Of a stretch of DNA of 64,000 bases, positions 47,045 to 59,639 are shown piece after piece. A program made the translations under genes and the position numbers. The stretch lies in NCBI GenBank assembly GCA_011009095.1, contig VTPC01089973.1, positions 247,261 to 311,260 of the forward strand, written 5' to 3'. The first letter of the stretch is position 1, and the number at the start of each line of letters is the position of its first letter. The notes below the pieces were generated by a model. That model was not told where the DNA came from and made no database searches. It saw only the letters and a program-made list of their open reading frames with translations. The DNA is from Ignelater luminosus. Lineage: Eukaryota; Arthropoda; Insecta; Coleoptera; Elateridae.

Positions 47045-50014
47045 TATATGTACATTTCGAATGTGTGAAGTTAAATATTTTGGCAATTTGTCAAATTATA
47101 AAGTATGATTATGGTATTCACCTAAGAACATAAATTTTTCATGATAGAAAGTTATGTTTAAAGTGGAAGAAAGGTAGTGGGAACTGGATTATTATTGTAA
47201 TGTATGTTATGACTATCATTATTTAAATAGATGCTGTAAAAATATAAAAATGGAAATTCTGATTGGTCTGATTAGTCATAGTCATGGCAACAAAATTTAA
47301 TAGTCTTTTAAGAAATAAAGAACTTACAAAATACTACCCAACCGATATGAAGATTGTTTCAAGACAATAAATCAATTTTATCAACTTTTATGCTTTGTTT
47401 CGTCTTGATCTAAATCCTGTACAGAAAAATACTCAAACATTCTTCACAATGCACAAAAGATTAAGACACAGTCTTAGTTGAAGAAAACCTACAGTTTTAC
47501 GTAAAATTAACATTATCAAGAGCGAGATTCTGTCCTTCAGAAGTAAGGTAAAGGAAACAGTTCCATTATCCCGAATGTTACGGGGAAAGGTAATACTTAC
47601 GATGTATTGGTAAATTTTTGACTTATTTTTGCAAATGTAGATGGTTTCGCTACAGAGGGAATCGTGATTATCTACTTGATAACTAGTTAATCGTTTTTGT
47701 TGTAGAGAATATACGGTTATGTTAATATTGTACGTCGGCATAATTGTCTTTCTTTTTCACGAAGACATCCTAAATACATATGGTACTATGTCTTAGATGT
47801 TTTTTCTCCCTTTTTAAAGGCACTTAAATCACCAAGTTTTATTTTATTATAAATTTTATTATAAACCAGCTCCGTATGTTTCTGTAACATCTAAACTTTC
47901 ATTACCATCTTCAGGCTGTAATCTATTTTTATTTACATTTAATGTCCTCATACTAATTACATGCTTTGTTATTTTATCTTATTAGTTTTGTAAAATACAG
48001 TTTGGTTATCATTATTACATCTGTTGTTTTTTATTTTTTAAGTAACATAAAATTCGTCGATGTTGATTTACTAATTTGTTTATTTCTTAGGGCGATAAGT
48101 TTAAATTTTTGAACAAGTAGGTGGTTGCTTTTGTGTTAAAATTTAATTTCGCTTTTCTAATATTTTTAATGGTGGTCATAATTCCTATATATTTCTATTA
48201 AGATATTTATATTTATCACTAATTTAATGCTTACTGATGTCGAGATTCTCATAAATTATTGTGTATACCCCACATTTATTTGGAGACAAATAGCACAGTC
48301 TACGAAACTAAGAAACTTTGCTGTTTCGTTCAATAAACTAAAACCAATACACATCTGAAGTGCGATCAATGCTATACAAGATTATGTGAATTGTGTATTG
48401 TACCCAATGGGTTCAGTATCAAGGTCCATAAATAATAGTATGCCGTCATCCTATACATCTTAAGAATTGAGCTAGTCCAAGAATGTGCTTTCTGTAACGT
48501 TAACACCCAGAAAACTGAAGTTCAACACCAGCACTGCTATTCAGATGTAAATTAATAGCAAGCAATTTGAAATTATTATTTAAAATAAACTCGGAAGTGA
48601 CAGTTCACTGACCTTCAAAAACTGTTCAAAATCATATTAAAAGGTATCATCCCAGCAATCAATTTTCAGAAATTTCTTGATTTCTAGCATAATTACATCA
48701 AGAACAATGAAAAGAATAATAAGCAATTTTTTGGTTTCTCTCAAAACCATGGCAAGCTAGATTATTCAAATTACAATACTTTAGAATATTTTCATTAAAA
48801 AGACTCTTTCACAGCATCTTTATATGGAACTTCAATCTAAACCAGTCTTCATTTTCTGGTTACAGACAATTTTTAAACAACTACATAGGTTCTTATGCTT
48901 CCCTAATATTTTTCGGAGATTTCTGCGAATTATTTCCTTATTTCACCAAAAACATCTAACTTTACTACCTTCCATAACTTACAAAAATAAAGAATGTGAA
49001 TTTAAAAAAACGTTTTTTAAGCCTGTCTATATTTCTTAACGTATCCAGACATTTTTAAACTAAACCGTAGATATTCAGTTTGGTTACTAGATCAAAAAGG
49101 CTTTTGTATTATAATACAGAATGTATATACCATACGCAGGATTTGAATAAAATAATGAAAATTCATTCTGAAATATGATGTAACATCAACTGACGTATCC
49201 GGTGTTGTGTAAAATAAACCATACAATAGGTAGCTGTGGTCCTCTCGTTCAAAACTACTAACAATAGAGGAAATTTAGATAGATTTCACGTTATTGAACG
49301 TTTGAAATTTGATTAACTGTTTTTGTAGTTTTCGATACTTTTAAATATACTAAAATCAACCTACAAGTTTATTTTTATTAGTTAAATTTAACCTTTTGGT
49401 TTTTTAAACGTGTGTTCTCCGAGTTCGTAGGGTATGCTTTTATAAAATGACAAGTTTATTTTTGTTAAATAATAATTAATATTAATAATCTCTTGTAAGG
49501 CTGAAGGTGGTTCTTATTTTTAATTTGTAATTTTAAACTCGAAATACCAGGCAAGTGTAGCAAAAATAATTTATTGTTTAGCTTTAATAAAATGAGAAGA
49601 TACAGCAGATTCTTTGTTTAATTATATGGAAATACATAAATAGCTAAGAGGGTTTTTATGTAAAAAAATTAAAGATTAGACGTTCAGTGTCTTATAAATA
49701 ATTAGTTTAAATAAACCAGTTCAAGGTATAAAAGTTAAACTTTAAGGAAATCGTATCCCGCAAATAGTGTAGGTATTCGTTATTAAATGGATTCATATTG
49801 AAAACTTTAAAACAGTTCAACTTTAGCAAAATAGTTCAAAACTACTGCCAACAAACTTTATAATAACAAGACAATCGATACGAAATAATAAGAAAAATGT
49901 TTAGGTAAACTGAAGGAAGTTTGAAAGTCTAAACCACATCTCCCATTTCTAGGCTGATAAAATACCGATAAGGACAACATGCATGATTATTCAGAATGTT
50001 AGAATTAGCATGTA
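47045..50014. other. Long stretch without recognised genes
   Basis: AT-rich. The open frames at 47433-47741 (minus, 102 codons) and 48824-49039 (plus) carry no motif. No repeats or RNA genes stand out. Confidence 0.4.
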
Positions 50015-50215
50015 CAGGATGTCCCAAATTTACTGTACATTTCTGTTACCTACATTTTTATACAAATTTTAACAACAGTGTATGCTACTATTAATTTCAG
50101 AAAGAAGTTTCTTAAATTATGTGGAATCTTGGAATTTTGGATACATTTCCTATATATGGGTACATAAAAATTTAAATCTGCTCGTAGAATTAAGTTAATA
50201 GACTAGAACATGAAA
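50015..50215. repeat. Dispersed repeat B, copy 2
   Basis: Opens with tacaggatgtcccaaattta, resembling transposon-end sequence, and continues into the stretch similar to 9029-9150 (attaatttcagaaagaagtt onward). It is noncoding. Confidence 0.5.
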
Positions 50216-50439
50216 ATTCAGACTTGTGTCTTCTCTTGCTTTGTACAAGACGGCTCTAGAGCGCTGCAATATCACATTGAATTGGATAACACAGATAACG
50301 TTTAAATTGGGATGCGTTACTAAATACCGTATTTATTTTAACACCTATGTCTAAGGTAAAACTGCGTGATATAAAAAATAATGTAGCAGGTTTAACTGAA
50401 ATGAAATCAAAACCTTTGATACCTGCATAAGCGATCCTC

Positions 50440-51000
50440 TTCTACCTTACGGTGTCGAGGTGTCGCGGTGGAAGATTTTCCATGCGCGACGATCAGCAGC
50501 CATTTTCTCTGCACATCTCCCATCGGTCCCTCTTTTTCGTAGCGTTTTGGCTAGTTCACTATTCCAGCTTCTATTGGGTCGACTTTAGACGCGTTTCGTC
50601 CCTCAAGCCGTGGAATTGGGTTGAAGTTGTGGAGTGGGTACCTGGACGCGGAGCTCGTCTGCCGGTGTTGAATCTTGAGTGGAGATGTTCCATGGATGCG
50701 TGCAGTCTTCCCAGTTGTTTCTTGAGTGATGTATGAAGGCGGCGTTGGCAAGGTAGTAAAGCGGGCGTGGGAGGCGTGAGGGTTTCTTGCGTATCTCTTG
50801 ACGGCGGTTTCGTTGGCTAAATGGTTGTCCTGGATTTCAGATGTTGGATGGTGTGGACGACGACGGTGGTTGGCAAATTAAAGTTGATTGTAGTTGGTGT
50901 TGGTAGAGCGCGAGCGTTGTGTTGTGGGGATTTGAGGTTTGTTGGTGCTGGGAATTGATTTAGGTGAAATTGGTGTTAGGAAGTAGAATTGTAGGTATGA
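50440..51000 (-). other. GC-rich block, possibly a LINE C-terminal/3' fragment
   Basis: GC content rises sharply between AT-rich neighbours. On the minus strand RSWNSELAKTLRKRG and KMAADRRAWKIFHRDTSTP resemble the A-x-D-R-x-x-W tail seen at the end of some LINE proteins. The rest (G-rich on the plus strand, with repeated GTTGGTG-like words to about 50960) has no identity. It could be the 3' part of the LINE that follows or of a separate insertion. Confidence 0.3.
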
Positions 51001-51059
51001 TTTACTGATTTAAATAGGAATTGGTAAGGTTAATAGACGTAAAAACGGTTTTCTTCAAA

Positions 51060-54000
51060 ACCACAACCCCCCGCAGTTCGCGCTACGGGAGGATTTTCCT
51101 CTTCTTATGTACTCCGGTCTTCCAAACAACTTTGGTCTTTCTACTGTCACTTATACGCACGTCGTGCCCAAGCCACATTAACTGTGTTTTCTCTATAACT
51201 GATAGTACCGAGTTGACCCCAAACTGGTCTCGCACTGCACTGTTACTAATGCAGTCCTTTCGCATTATTCTCACAGCCGCTCTAAGATATCGCATTTCAC
51301 AGCCCTGAATTCTACTTTTATCCCTGTCACTCAGGGACCATGCTTCGCTCCCATATATTAGTACCGGTGTGTATACTCTCTTAAATATCTTGGCTTTAGT
51401 GGCATTACTTATTTCTTTCTTTCTTATAAAAAACGTTGCTAAGTGCATAATATAGTTTATTAGCGCTTGTTATACGGTTGTTAATCTCCGCTTCCAGATT
51501 TCCTCTTGAATTCAATAAGGAACCCAGATACTTGAAGTAGTTAACTTGCTGCTATTCAGAATAATTATCAGATTTTCTTCTCCTTTACTTATTAGCATGA
51601 CTTCTGCTTTTTCCGTGTTGAAGCTCGTATTATTTTCCATCAAGGCCTTATTCCATATCAATAGGTTTGTTTTGTAGATTTTCCGCACTATTTGCAACAA
51701 TTACTAAGTCATCTGCAGACATTTAGGACACATATATCTGCTGGAGCTTGTAGACACCCAATCTTGCCACTTTCAACTCTTGCCTACACTTTTTATACAT
51801 GTCATCTAGTAGTGCGATAAAAAGTAGTGAACTTAGAACTCCTCCCTGGCAGACCCCTACAGTTTTGACAAATTCATTTGAACTGTTATTATTCGTTTTT
51901 ATTAGATTCCTGGTGACAGCATATACACTTTTTATGGCTCTCAGCAGTAGCTTATCAACTCCTCTGTCTTGCAGGATATTTCATATTATCTCTCTGGGTA
52001 CACTATTAAAGGCCTTATTCAGATCTATGAAGGGTACAGCTGACTGTTGTGGGCCAGCGTTTTTTCACTTAATTGTCTCAGTGCTTCATAATCTCACGTA
52101 CTTTACTAACAACGCTAAGTATTGAGATCCCTCTGTAGTTCAAACATTTGTTTGTATCACCTTTTTTAAATATTGGCAAAATTATGGCTATTGTTCAGTC
52201 TCGTGGTTTAGTGCCAGTTTTCAAAGTCGTATTAATCACTTTGTGCAAGCACAAGTACCTTTCACCACGCATGTGCTTGATCATTTCAGCTTTTATTTTA
52301 TCGCGTCCTCTGGTGTCCTGCTGCTTTGACGTTTTTTAATCTTTTAATAGCTGTATATAATTCTTCAGATATCATTTTTTCAGCTATTCCTATCTTTTTA
52401 TTTTCTTCTTCATTTCGTTTCTGCATCTCATTGCTACCTTTTAGTATTTCCCAAAAATATTTTCTCCATCTTTAGCAATTTGTTTATTATTTAACCCTCT
52501 TTGTCTTCTATGCCTCTAAGTTCTCCTTTTCTGCCTTTCCTGAAGTTTTTCAAAGTTTTATAGAAAAGCTTTGCATTTCCTTGGCCGTCCGCTTCCATCT
52601 TATTTCCAAAATCTTCCCAGGATTTTTCTTTTGCTTTTTTAATCCTATCATTCATTAATTGCCTTTGCACTTTATATAATTGGTACTCAGGTAGGCTTTC
52701 CAGGATTGTTTTTTCCTTTTAACTTGCGTTTTGATTTTCACATTCCATTGTGCACTTCTTGGTTCGTTGAGTACATTTACCACAGGTTTCTTTAGCTTCT
52801 CTGCAGGTAGATGCTTTAAATACCTTTCAAAGCATCTCCACATCTTCCATTCCCTGCCAGTTGACTTTAATGAGTTCTTCCTTCAAGGCTATCTGGTACT
52901 TCTGTTTTATTTCATGTTGGTGTAGCTTGTGAATTTTAATGCTTGGTCTAATATATAAATTAGTTTCTAATATTTTTACTTGTTTCTAGGTAGGAATCTC
53001 TGTGTATTTTATTTTTGTTTGCACCACAAAATAATCGCTCCCTATTTCTGCCTCTTTAGTGACTCTTATGGCATTTACTTCTTTCCTATGTTCGGTTTGT
53101 AACAAAATTAGATCGATTACAGATTTCTCATTTCGGCTGTCTATACTTCTGGTGTATTTATGAATGTCTTTGTGCTTGTATTGGGTATTACCCACTGTCA
53201 TACCATTGTTGAAACAAAAATCTATTACTCTTTGACCTTATCTTATTAGTAATATCTTCTCTATGTTGTCTCACCGCATGATCCTTTGCAGTGTTTTTCC
53301 AACCCCACAATTAAAATCCTCCATAATAATGATTTTGTTGCTTACTTGATCCCTTCCTTCCCGTATTGACTTCCACAACAAGTCCTTAACTTCTTTTTTT
53401 TCATTCTCTGACGGTCCGTATTCCACGAGCACTGTCAATTTATTACTTTTTCCCTCTTTAATATCAACTACTACTTTCATTATTATGCTTCCATTTCTCG
53501 ATATATTTAATGCAGTTCTTACCAATTACTACTCCAACTCCTGCTCTCGTTTTCTTATTTTCCCCTACTCCACCAAAAATTAATAAGTGATAGTTTCTTA
53601 GCAACATATGTTTTCTTGGTTTTTCTTTTTTTTTCAGTTAGTCTCAGAATTTTAAAAGCTTATTCTTCTCAAATTCTTCCACAAGTTCAGTTTGTTTTCC
53701 GTTTATTTCCTGTACGTTCCATAAGACCATTTATCTGTCTTCTCGTTCTAGTTATATTTGCTTCTAATTTTGCACTTTCCACTTCAGGTTCCCGTCCAAA
53801 GTCTGATTCTAATATAACTGTATTCTTTGTAATGTCGATCACTTGGTGTTTTCCTCTCTTCTTTTTATTGCCATTTCTATTGCCCTGTTTGCCGTTCGCT
53901 TTCGTTCCCTCCTCTTCTCCCTTATTTTTTCTTAGTTTTTTGAGTAACTTCCGGTGCTAGTCACAGCTCGTATGCTGTCCCACACTTGACGCTTTCTGCC

Positions 54001-54715
54001 TTCCTCAACCATGCTTGTGTCATATTTTATTACCAGAGCCTCTTTCGTTATTAGTTCATTCCATTTGTACTCCCTATGATTTATAACTATTGCCTTATAT
54101 TCCACTTTAACCGAATTTCCATTTTCTCGTTCTTGCTTGGTCACTTCCCTCAGATGCCTTTGTATATTCCTTTCTAGAACTGTCAGGTAGTTTTCTATGT
54201 ATAGGTTTGTTCCTTGAAGTTTACGTTTGTTCTCCATTACGATTTTCTTCTGCGGCCAGTTTAGCAATTTAGTTACTATTACTCCCTTATTAATTTCATA
54301 TGCGGTATCAATATGTGCGACAATATTGGGTCTCTCTGATAGAAATTTTGTGTCTTCCTTGATATTTCCTACTTATAGCTTTGCGTTTTTTATTATAATA
54401 TTATTTCTCCTTATCCTGCTTCTCAAGCTTCTCTTCGATGGTTTGTATATTTTGCTCGATTTCAATTTTCCATTCTTTAATTTGTCGTAACTCCTGGTTT
54501 GTTTTTTGTAATTCTATTTTTAGACTTGCCCTTTGTGCTCTGGCATCTTCAAAATCTGCTTTCATTTCTTACCGCATCTTATTTATTGCTTTCAACACCT
54601 GGTCCATTTCTTCCGTTCCCTTTTTTGGAGGTGATCTTGCAGTAATTTTGCTTTTCTGGAAAACTGCTTCCTCCTGTTCTGCTTGTTTGTTATTTTTTAC
54701 ATGATAAAAGATTTC
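51060..54715 (-). pseudogene. Non-LTR retrotransposon (LINE) with ORF1, endonuclease and RT
   Basis: Read on the minus strand from 54710: an ORF1-like coiled-coil stretch (DFEDARAQRASLKIELQKTN, then IEQNIQTIEEKLEKQDKEK) and NWPQKKIVMENKRKLQGTNL. The endonuclease part has LTVLVEYGPSENEKKEVKD and IIIMEDFNCGVGKT (53350-53290). RT fragments: LNYRGISILSVVSK, CQGGVLSSLLFIALLDDMY, SADDLVIVANSAENLQ (catalytic DD, about 51715-51680) and VNYFKYLGSLLNSRGNLEAE. The C-terminal part reads VYTPVLIYGSEAWSLSDRDK and QLMWLGHDVRISDSRKTK. Many stops and frameshifts are present. It appears close to full length but inactive. Confidence 0.8.
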
Positions 54716-55314
54716 AGTTATATTTTGTGGAAAAATTAGAATTTGTACAAAACATTGAAATAATTTAATTAAATATTTGTTAAATTCCTACGTAAATATA
54801 TCATTTTAAATACTTGATTTTTAAAAAATGTATGTTTACGTATTTAATGAAATGTACACAAATTAATGTTAAAAGAGTTTTTTTATTAATATGTAAATAT
54901 TTTACACTGCCTAAACAGAATTTATAATAAAGCAATAATAACGAAAGCAAATAAAATACATCATCAGAAAGCTTTAATTTGTTTTTCAAATACATACCTA
55001 AAGTGGAATAACTCAAAAGTTAGTAATACAATTAAAATTCTAGTTTCTCATATTAATGGATATTGCTCTATAGAAAACAATAATGTCTCTATTTCGTGGA
55101 AGTTCGCAAAATTTACTATTGAAGAGCTGGTGTATGATTTAGTTACAAATAATAGCATCAAAAGAGTTAGGAAAAGCTTATATAGCAGATTAAACTACCA
55201 AAGTGATTTTGAATTTCGATTTTTATCTCATAATGGTTAAATCTTGTTTACTAGAGGTGTCTTTTATTCTATTGCAAATTTGTGGCTTTTACAATAATTC
55301 TGGTTTTTTTCAGA
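54716..55314. other. No recognised feature
   Basis: AT-rich sequence between the LINE and the minisatellite. Confidence 0.35.
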
Positions 55315-55690
55315 TTTCTCGGCACTTCGGGTCCCTCAGGTCTATCGGGTCGTTTGGACCTCTCGGACCTGTCGGGCTTTTTAGACTTCTCGGGCCTGTC
55401 GGATCGTTCGGGCCGTCGGGCCTTTAAGATTTCTCTGCTCTCCGGGTCTATCGAGGTGTTTGGATCTCGTACTGCCATACGGGTCTGTCGGACTGTTAGG
55501 GCCTATCGGGCCTTTTGGACCGTTCGGGCCGTTGGCTTCTTGGACTTTTCGGCCCTTCGAGCTTTTCTGTCTGGCCGTTCGGGCCTCTTGGGCCTATCGG
55601 ACTGATCAACAAGTTACCGGTTTTTTTCGGTTCACGTCAAGTTTGTCCGCAGTCGGGCCGGTCCGGGCCAGGTCGAGAATTTTGGCCCGT
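55315..55690. repeat. GC-rich minisatellite built on TCGGGCC/TCGGACC words
   Basis: Imperfect 9-10 bp units such as tcgggcctg, ttcgggccg and tcggacctg recur for about 290 bp, with sparser units to 55690. In one plus-strand frame it reads like a collagen repeat (FGPLGPVGLFRLLGPVGSFG), and other frames are open too, which is what a 9-bp repeat without stops produces. No start, signal or flanking exon supports a real protein. Confidence 0.75.
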
Positions 55691-55699
55691 GCAGGGCTC

Positions 55700-57176
55700 T
55701 AGCGAGTGGCAGCTTTCCGCACATTCATATAGCAGTACTTAAATATTCTTAAGATATAGTTCTAATTAGAATTCCATTCTAAAATTTGGGTGACACATGG
55801 AAAAAACATTTGATAACATAGCGGGATTCTTTTAGATTTTTAGACAGTCGAGTTAAAGCCCTTTCTTGAAATTCAAGAAAACAATCTTCCAAAACACAGT
55901 TTTTATTAATTCGTTACATCGTAGTATTTATAGTGTAAACTATGATCTTTTAAGCTTGAAAATAATCCAGGGTGGAAGTTTTTCTGTTATGTAATTAAGG
56001 AAGAACAAACGCTTTTATACTAAGGGATACAATTCTCCAAAAGTAATATTCAAAATAAAATAAAAAATATTGACATTCGACGCAAATAAAAAAAAATACG
56101 TGCCTACTGTAAAAGAAAATCTGAGCATTTACAAAAACTTGATGTCTCATGATTGCTCGATTTCACGTGAAATGGCTCATATTGGTTAGAAGTGAGAACA
56201 TTGCCATGACGGGTAGGTAATTATGAAAATATTTTGAAGCACTCTTGTACATCATTATAACGAATAAATAATTATGTAGAAATGACATTTCTGGCAACAA
56301 AATTAATTTTTTACATGAAATGCATACCTACATTTAAGAACCAATTAGAAATCTGATTGACCAACTTAGATCGATAATATTGCAAGTAGATATTACATGA
56401 TAACGCCTTTAATTTTAAAAATCGCGTTAGCATTCTTCTCTTCTCTCGAATTGCAATGACTTTACATAAAATTTGTTACTTTCTTTTTTATTTTGTATTC
56501 ATGAAATAATTTTGCAGAATTGCACTCGAAATGTGGAATTTTTTGATTATATTACTTATTACTCGGTGGATTAATATCTTCATTTACGTTGTCGGAATTT
56601 AGTTGAAATGGAAATATTTTTGCCATTCGTAAAAATGTCAATGGGTTCTTATATTTGTCTACCAGTTTTCCTTCTGCTTTTCCTTACAGGCGGGGTTTCA
56701 TAGGCCTCTTTAACTTCATTGGGGAATAGAGCAATAATTTTCTCCCAAAAGCATCCAAATTGTTATTAGTTAAACGTGTGAAATATAAAAGTTACAATTA
56801 AAAAAACAATTACAGTTAAGTGGCAAATAAAATAGACTCAACAAAAATTTTAACAGCAAGCCTGAATAACTTATTAATCTGTTGATAATGACTATTGCTT
56901 TGTAATTTACATTAATCAGCATGTTTTAAATAAAAGGTAAAAGTTTATAGATACAGTAGCCTTGTATCAGATTCATTTATTTAGCAGAACTCTCAAATTT
57001 TCTCCTGTTTAGCAAACAATAGCATTTCTAGTGCAGAAATAGTAATTTGTTAACTGAGTATAAAAGGATATAATTAAGGTAATATATTTTAAAGCATATT
57101 TTACCTAAATTATAATTGTAACGAAAAAATATTACAGAATCTTTGTTATAAATTTCTTTTAAACCTGTGGTTGGCA
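55700..57176. other. No recognised feature
   Basis: AT-rich with no convincing ORF. The left end of the following Tc1-like element could not be placed here. Confidence 0.35.
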
Positions 57177-58965
57177 ATGGGTCGTGACAAATCCCTTCCT
57201 GATGATATTAAAATTCAAATTCAGGCTTTATTGCAAAATACAAATTATTCCCAACTTCAAATTGCATCAACCTTCAATGTTTCACAATCAGCAGCGCAAA
57301 ATATCAAGTTGAAACTTGATCCTTGTGAATCATCGAAAGGTAAATACAAGGGATCTCGCAGAAAAACTACGAAGAGGCAAGACCGGTTAATTGTACAGTG
57401 TGGTCCAATTTCGATGGGATTAAATTGGTAACTTTCTTATTAGCGCAGATCAATAAAAACGGCTTAGGTACTCGTGACCTCTTTTGTCATGCTTATTCCA
57501 TTACCGTTACCAGAAATAAGCTGCCATCTTTTGTTTTTTCCCTAGAGAGAAAAATTGAAAAATGGCCGATTTCTTCATTTTGCTGCAACTCCTTTATTTT
57601 CGAAGCTAGAACAAAATCATTTTACCATTGTTCAGGCACTTTTTAACGTAAAATTTCTTGAATGGTCCATTTAAAAATTCAACTTTGAGTTACAGCGCAG
57701 TTATGAAAGAGACTAGGAAATAACGACTGACGGTATTAATTTCTAAGTTAAAAAGTGTTTCAACAATGCTAAAAGTTTTTTGTTGTAACTTTGAAAATAA
57801 AGGAGTTACAGGAAATTGGAGGAATCGGTCCATTTAAAAAATTCAACTTTGAGTTATAGCGCAATTATGAAAGGGGTTAGAGAACAACGACTGGCGGCAT
57901 TAAATTCTACGTTAGAAATTTTGTTCTAGCTTTGAAAATAAAGGAGTTACAGCAAAATGAAGAAATCGGCCATTTTTCACTTTTTCTCTCTAGGGAAACG
58001 GCAGCTTATTTCTGGCAACGGTAATGGAATAACCATGAAAAAAGAGGTCACAAGTACCTAAGCCGTTTTTATTTATCTGCGCTAATAAGAAAGTTACCTA
58101 TTTAATCCCATCGAAATTGGACCACACTGTACATTTGGCAAAAATATGCGCAAAAAGTCAACAACTGATCTAAGCATTTTCGAAAGGACTCTACGCTATA
58201 GATTAAAGGCAGCTAATTCCAGAAAACAAAACAAAAAACAAAAATTGATTCTAGCCATGGTTAAAAAACGAAAATGAAGGGTACAAACATCGTATGTTAC
58301 CTGAGAGGTTTTAGGATAATGTAGGTATTTTATTTATTGTATTTATTAATTGCTAGGAGCGGTTAATTAATATACTAATAATTATAGGTACGCTTCTCTG
58401 ATGAATCAATAATTCAACTTTGAAATGAGCGAAATATTTTTGTCCGTCGTCGTCCCAATAAGCGAGTTATCCCAGAATGTATTACTCAAAGGGTTCAACA
58501 TCCCACCCAAATAATTGTTTGGAGCGTCATTCGCTCAAAAGATGTGGGAGACATATATTTTGTCGAAGGAAGCATGAATTCTACCCAATATCTAACCATT
58601 TTAAAGTCTGTACTCCATTTACAGTTCAGAGTTTGGTTCAGAAGAACTCAGAATATTACATTTATGCAAGATAGCCCTTCTTGCCATAAGTCCAAAACGG
58701 TGATGGAGGACTTTGAATCAAACAAAATTAACCTATTGGATTAGCTAGGAAACTCCCCGGATATGAACCCAATAGAAAACGTATGGTCGATTCTAAAAAC
58801 TAAAATTTCAAAATTAATTATAACAAACAAAGAGGACTTAGTTAAAAATATTGCACATATATGGAAAAACAAAAAAAGTAAAAATACAGCAATAAATGAA
58901 ATTAAGAGTATGCAAAGAAGGATTCAAATGCTTATAAAGAGTAAAGGCACATGGGTTAAATATTA
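57177..58965 (+). pseudogene. Tc1-like transposase, split and frameshifted
   Basis: The start MGRDKSLPDDIKIQIQALLQ gives the first helix-turn-helix; SQLQIASTFNVSQSAAQNIK follows, then KTTKRQDRLIVQ, where the MITE cuts in. Downstream, TTDLSIFERTLRYRLKAANS is the second DNA-binding part. The catalytic domain shows VRFSDESII (first Asp, about 58390), FMQDSPSCHKS (second Asp, 58665-58695) and GNSPDMNPIENVWSILKTKI (58750-58805) with the final Glu of D,D34E. Ends GTWVKY at 58965. Besides the insertion there are stops near 58276 and 58320, and a TAG at 58742. Inactive. Confidence 0.85.
57396..58129. mobile_element. Palindromic MITE with ~230-bp terminal repeats and TA duplication
   Basis: Starts cagtgtggtccaatttcgat and ends with the inverted atcgaaattggaccacactg at 58129. 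Both flanks are TA (57394-57395, 58130-58131). The inverted arms run about 57396-57630 and 57890-58129. The middle contains a direct duplication (tccatttaaaaa, aattcaactttgagtta, gcgca) near 57665-57710 and 57830-57870. It has no coding capacity. The TA target and CAGTG ends indicate the Tc1/mariner superfamily. Confidence 0.85.
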
Positions 58966-59059
58966 ATTTTTTTTAAGGAAAACAATGTTATTGACATTAA
59001 AATTATGTAGGTATAGTGTACAAAATTTTAATGTTTATTAAGCGTACCACTGTACAACA

Positions 59060-59350
59060 ATGAACACAAAAAAGGATTCTTTACTCTTCGACTTGGTAGG
59101 AATGACAGTAGATGAATTTTATGAAGAAGTGGAATTTAGTTACGTCGATTTTACATTGATACCTTTGGATCTTGGATCTAATAACTACAGTGATGCAGAG
59201 GAAGACTTTGATAAAGTTGTTAGTTCGGCACTTTTAGATGACGATAATGAAACGTATGTACTGTCTGCTACAGATGATGAATTCAATGAAGAATGGAGTC
59301 AAGACGAGCTAGTTCCCTATCTCAATTGGTTGCTGACTCGACAGAGTTAG
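59060..59350 (+). CDS. Unrecognised acidic 96-residue ORF
   Basis: An open frame starting MNTKKDSLLFDLVGMTVDEF, strongly acidic in the middle (YSDAEEDFDKVV, LLDDDNETY) and ending NWLLTRQS before TAG. Codon use and composition look more protein-like than neighbouring random frames. It begins seven bases after the end of the Tc1-like element. It could be an N-terminal fragment of a transposase (acidic starts are usual in piggyBac proteins) or a host exon. No family recognised, and no catalytic or membrane motif seen. Confidence 0.35.
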   Translation: MNTKKDSLLFDLVGMTVDEFYEEVEFSYVDFTLIPLDLGSNNYSDAEEDFDKVVSSALLDDDNETYVLSATDDEFNEEWSQDELVPYLNWLLTRQS

Positions 59351-59377
59351 CACACTTTTTGGGGGCGATTTTTTAGT

Positions 59378-59383
59378 TTTATT
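59378..59383 (-). terminator. AATAAA poly(A) signal, distal
   Basis: Minus-strand AATAAA about 260 bases beyond the stop codon of the candidate exon at 59640-59996. Confidence 0.3.
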
Positions 59384-59573
59384 AAATGCTGAATTTTTGA
59401 TTTGTTAACTGACACACTCTTGGAAATATTAGTCTCTTTTATGAATTGTTTTAGTTGTACCCCACTTGGGTAGGTACCATTCATTAGGTATATATCTTTC
59501 AAAATGTCGCTTTACTGTTGTTTCGTTTTTGGATTTCCTTCGGCATCCGTATTCTCTGTATCACACCGTCACC

Positions 59574-59579
59574 TTTATT
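59574..59579 (-). terminator. AATAAA poly(A) signal, proximal
   Basis: Minus-strand AATAAA about 60 bases beyond the stop codon of the candidate exon at 59640-59996. Confidence 0.35.
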
Positions 59580-59639
59580 TGATTTTTGTCGAATATTCTG
59601 TGGGAGGGTAGTTCGTGATATGGTAACTGGAGGAGCGGT

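Larger units (their letters stand above)
57177..59052 (+). mobile_element. Tc1-like element interrupted by a palindromic MITE
   Basis: The right end is attaagcgtaccactg at 59037-59052, followed by TA, typical of Tc1-like ends. A matching left end is not visible upstream of the transposase start, so that side is truncated or eroded. The transposase is split by the MITE at 57396-58129. Confidence 0.65.

Noticed and set aside
55203-55742. Collagen-like or silk-like gene
   Set aside because: Several overlapping frames are open on both strands because of a 9-bp repeat without stops; no start context, signal peptide or splice structure.
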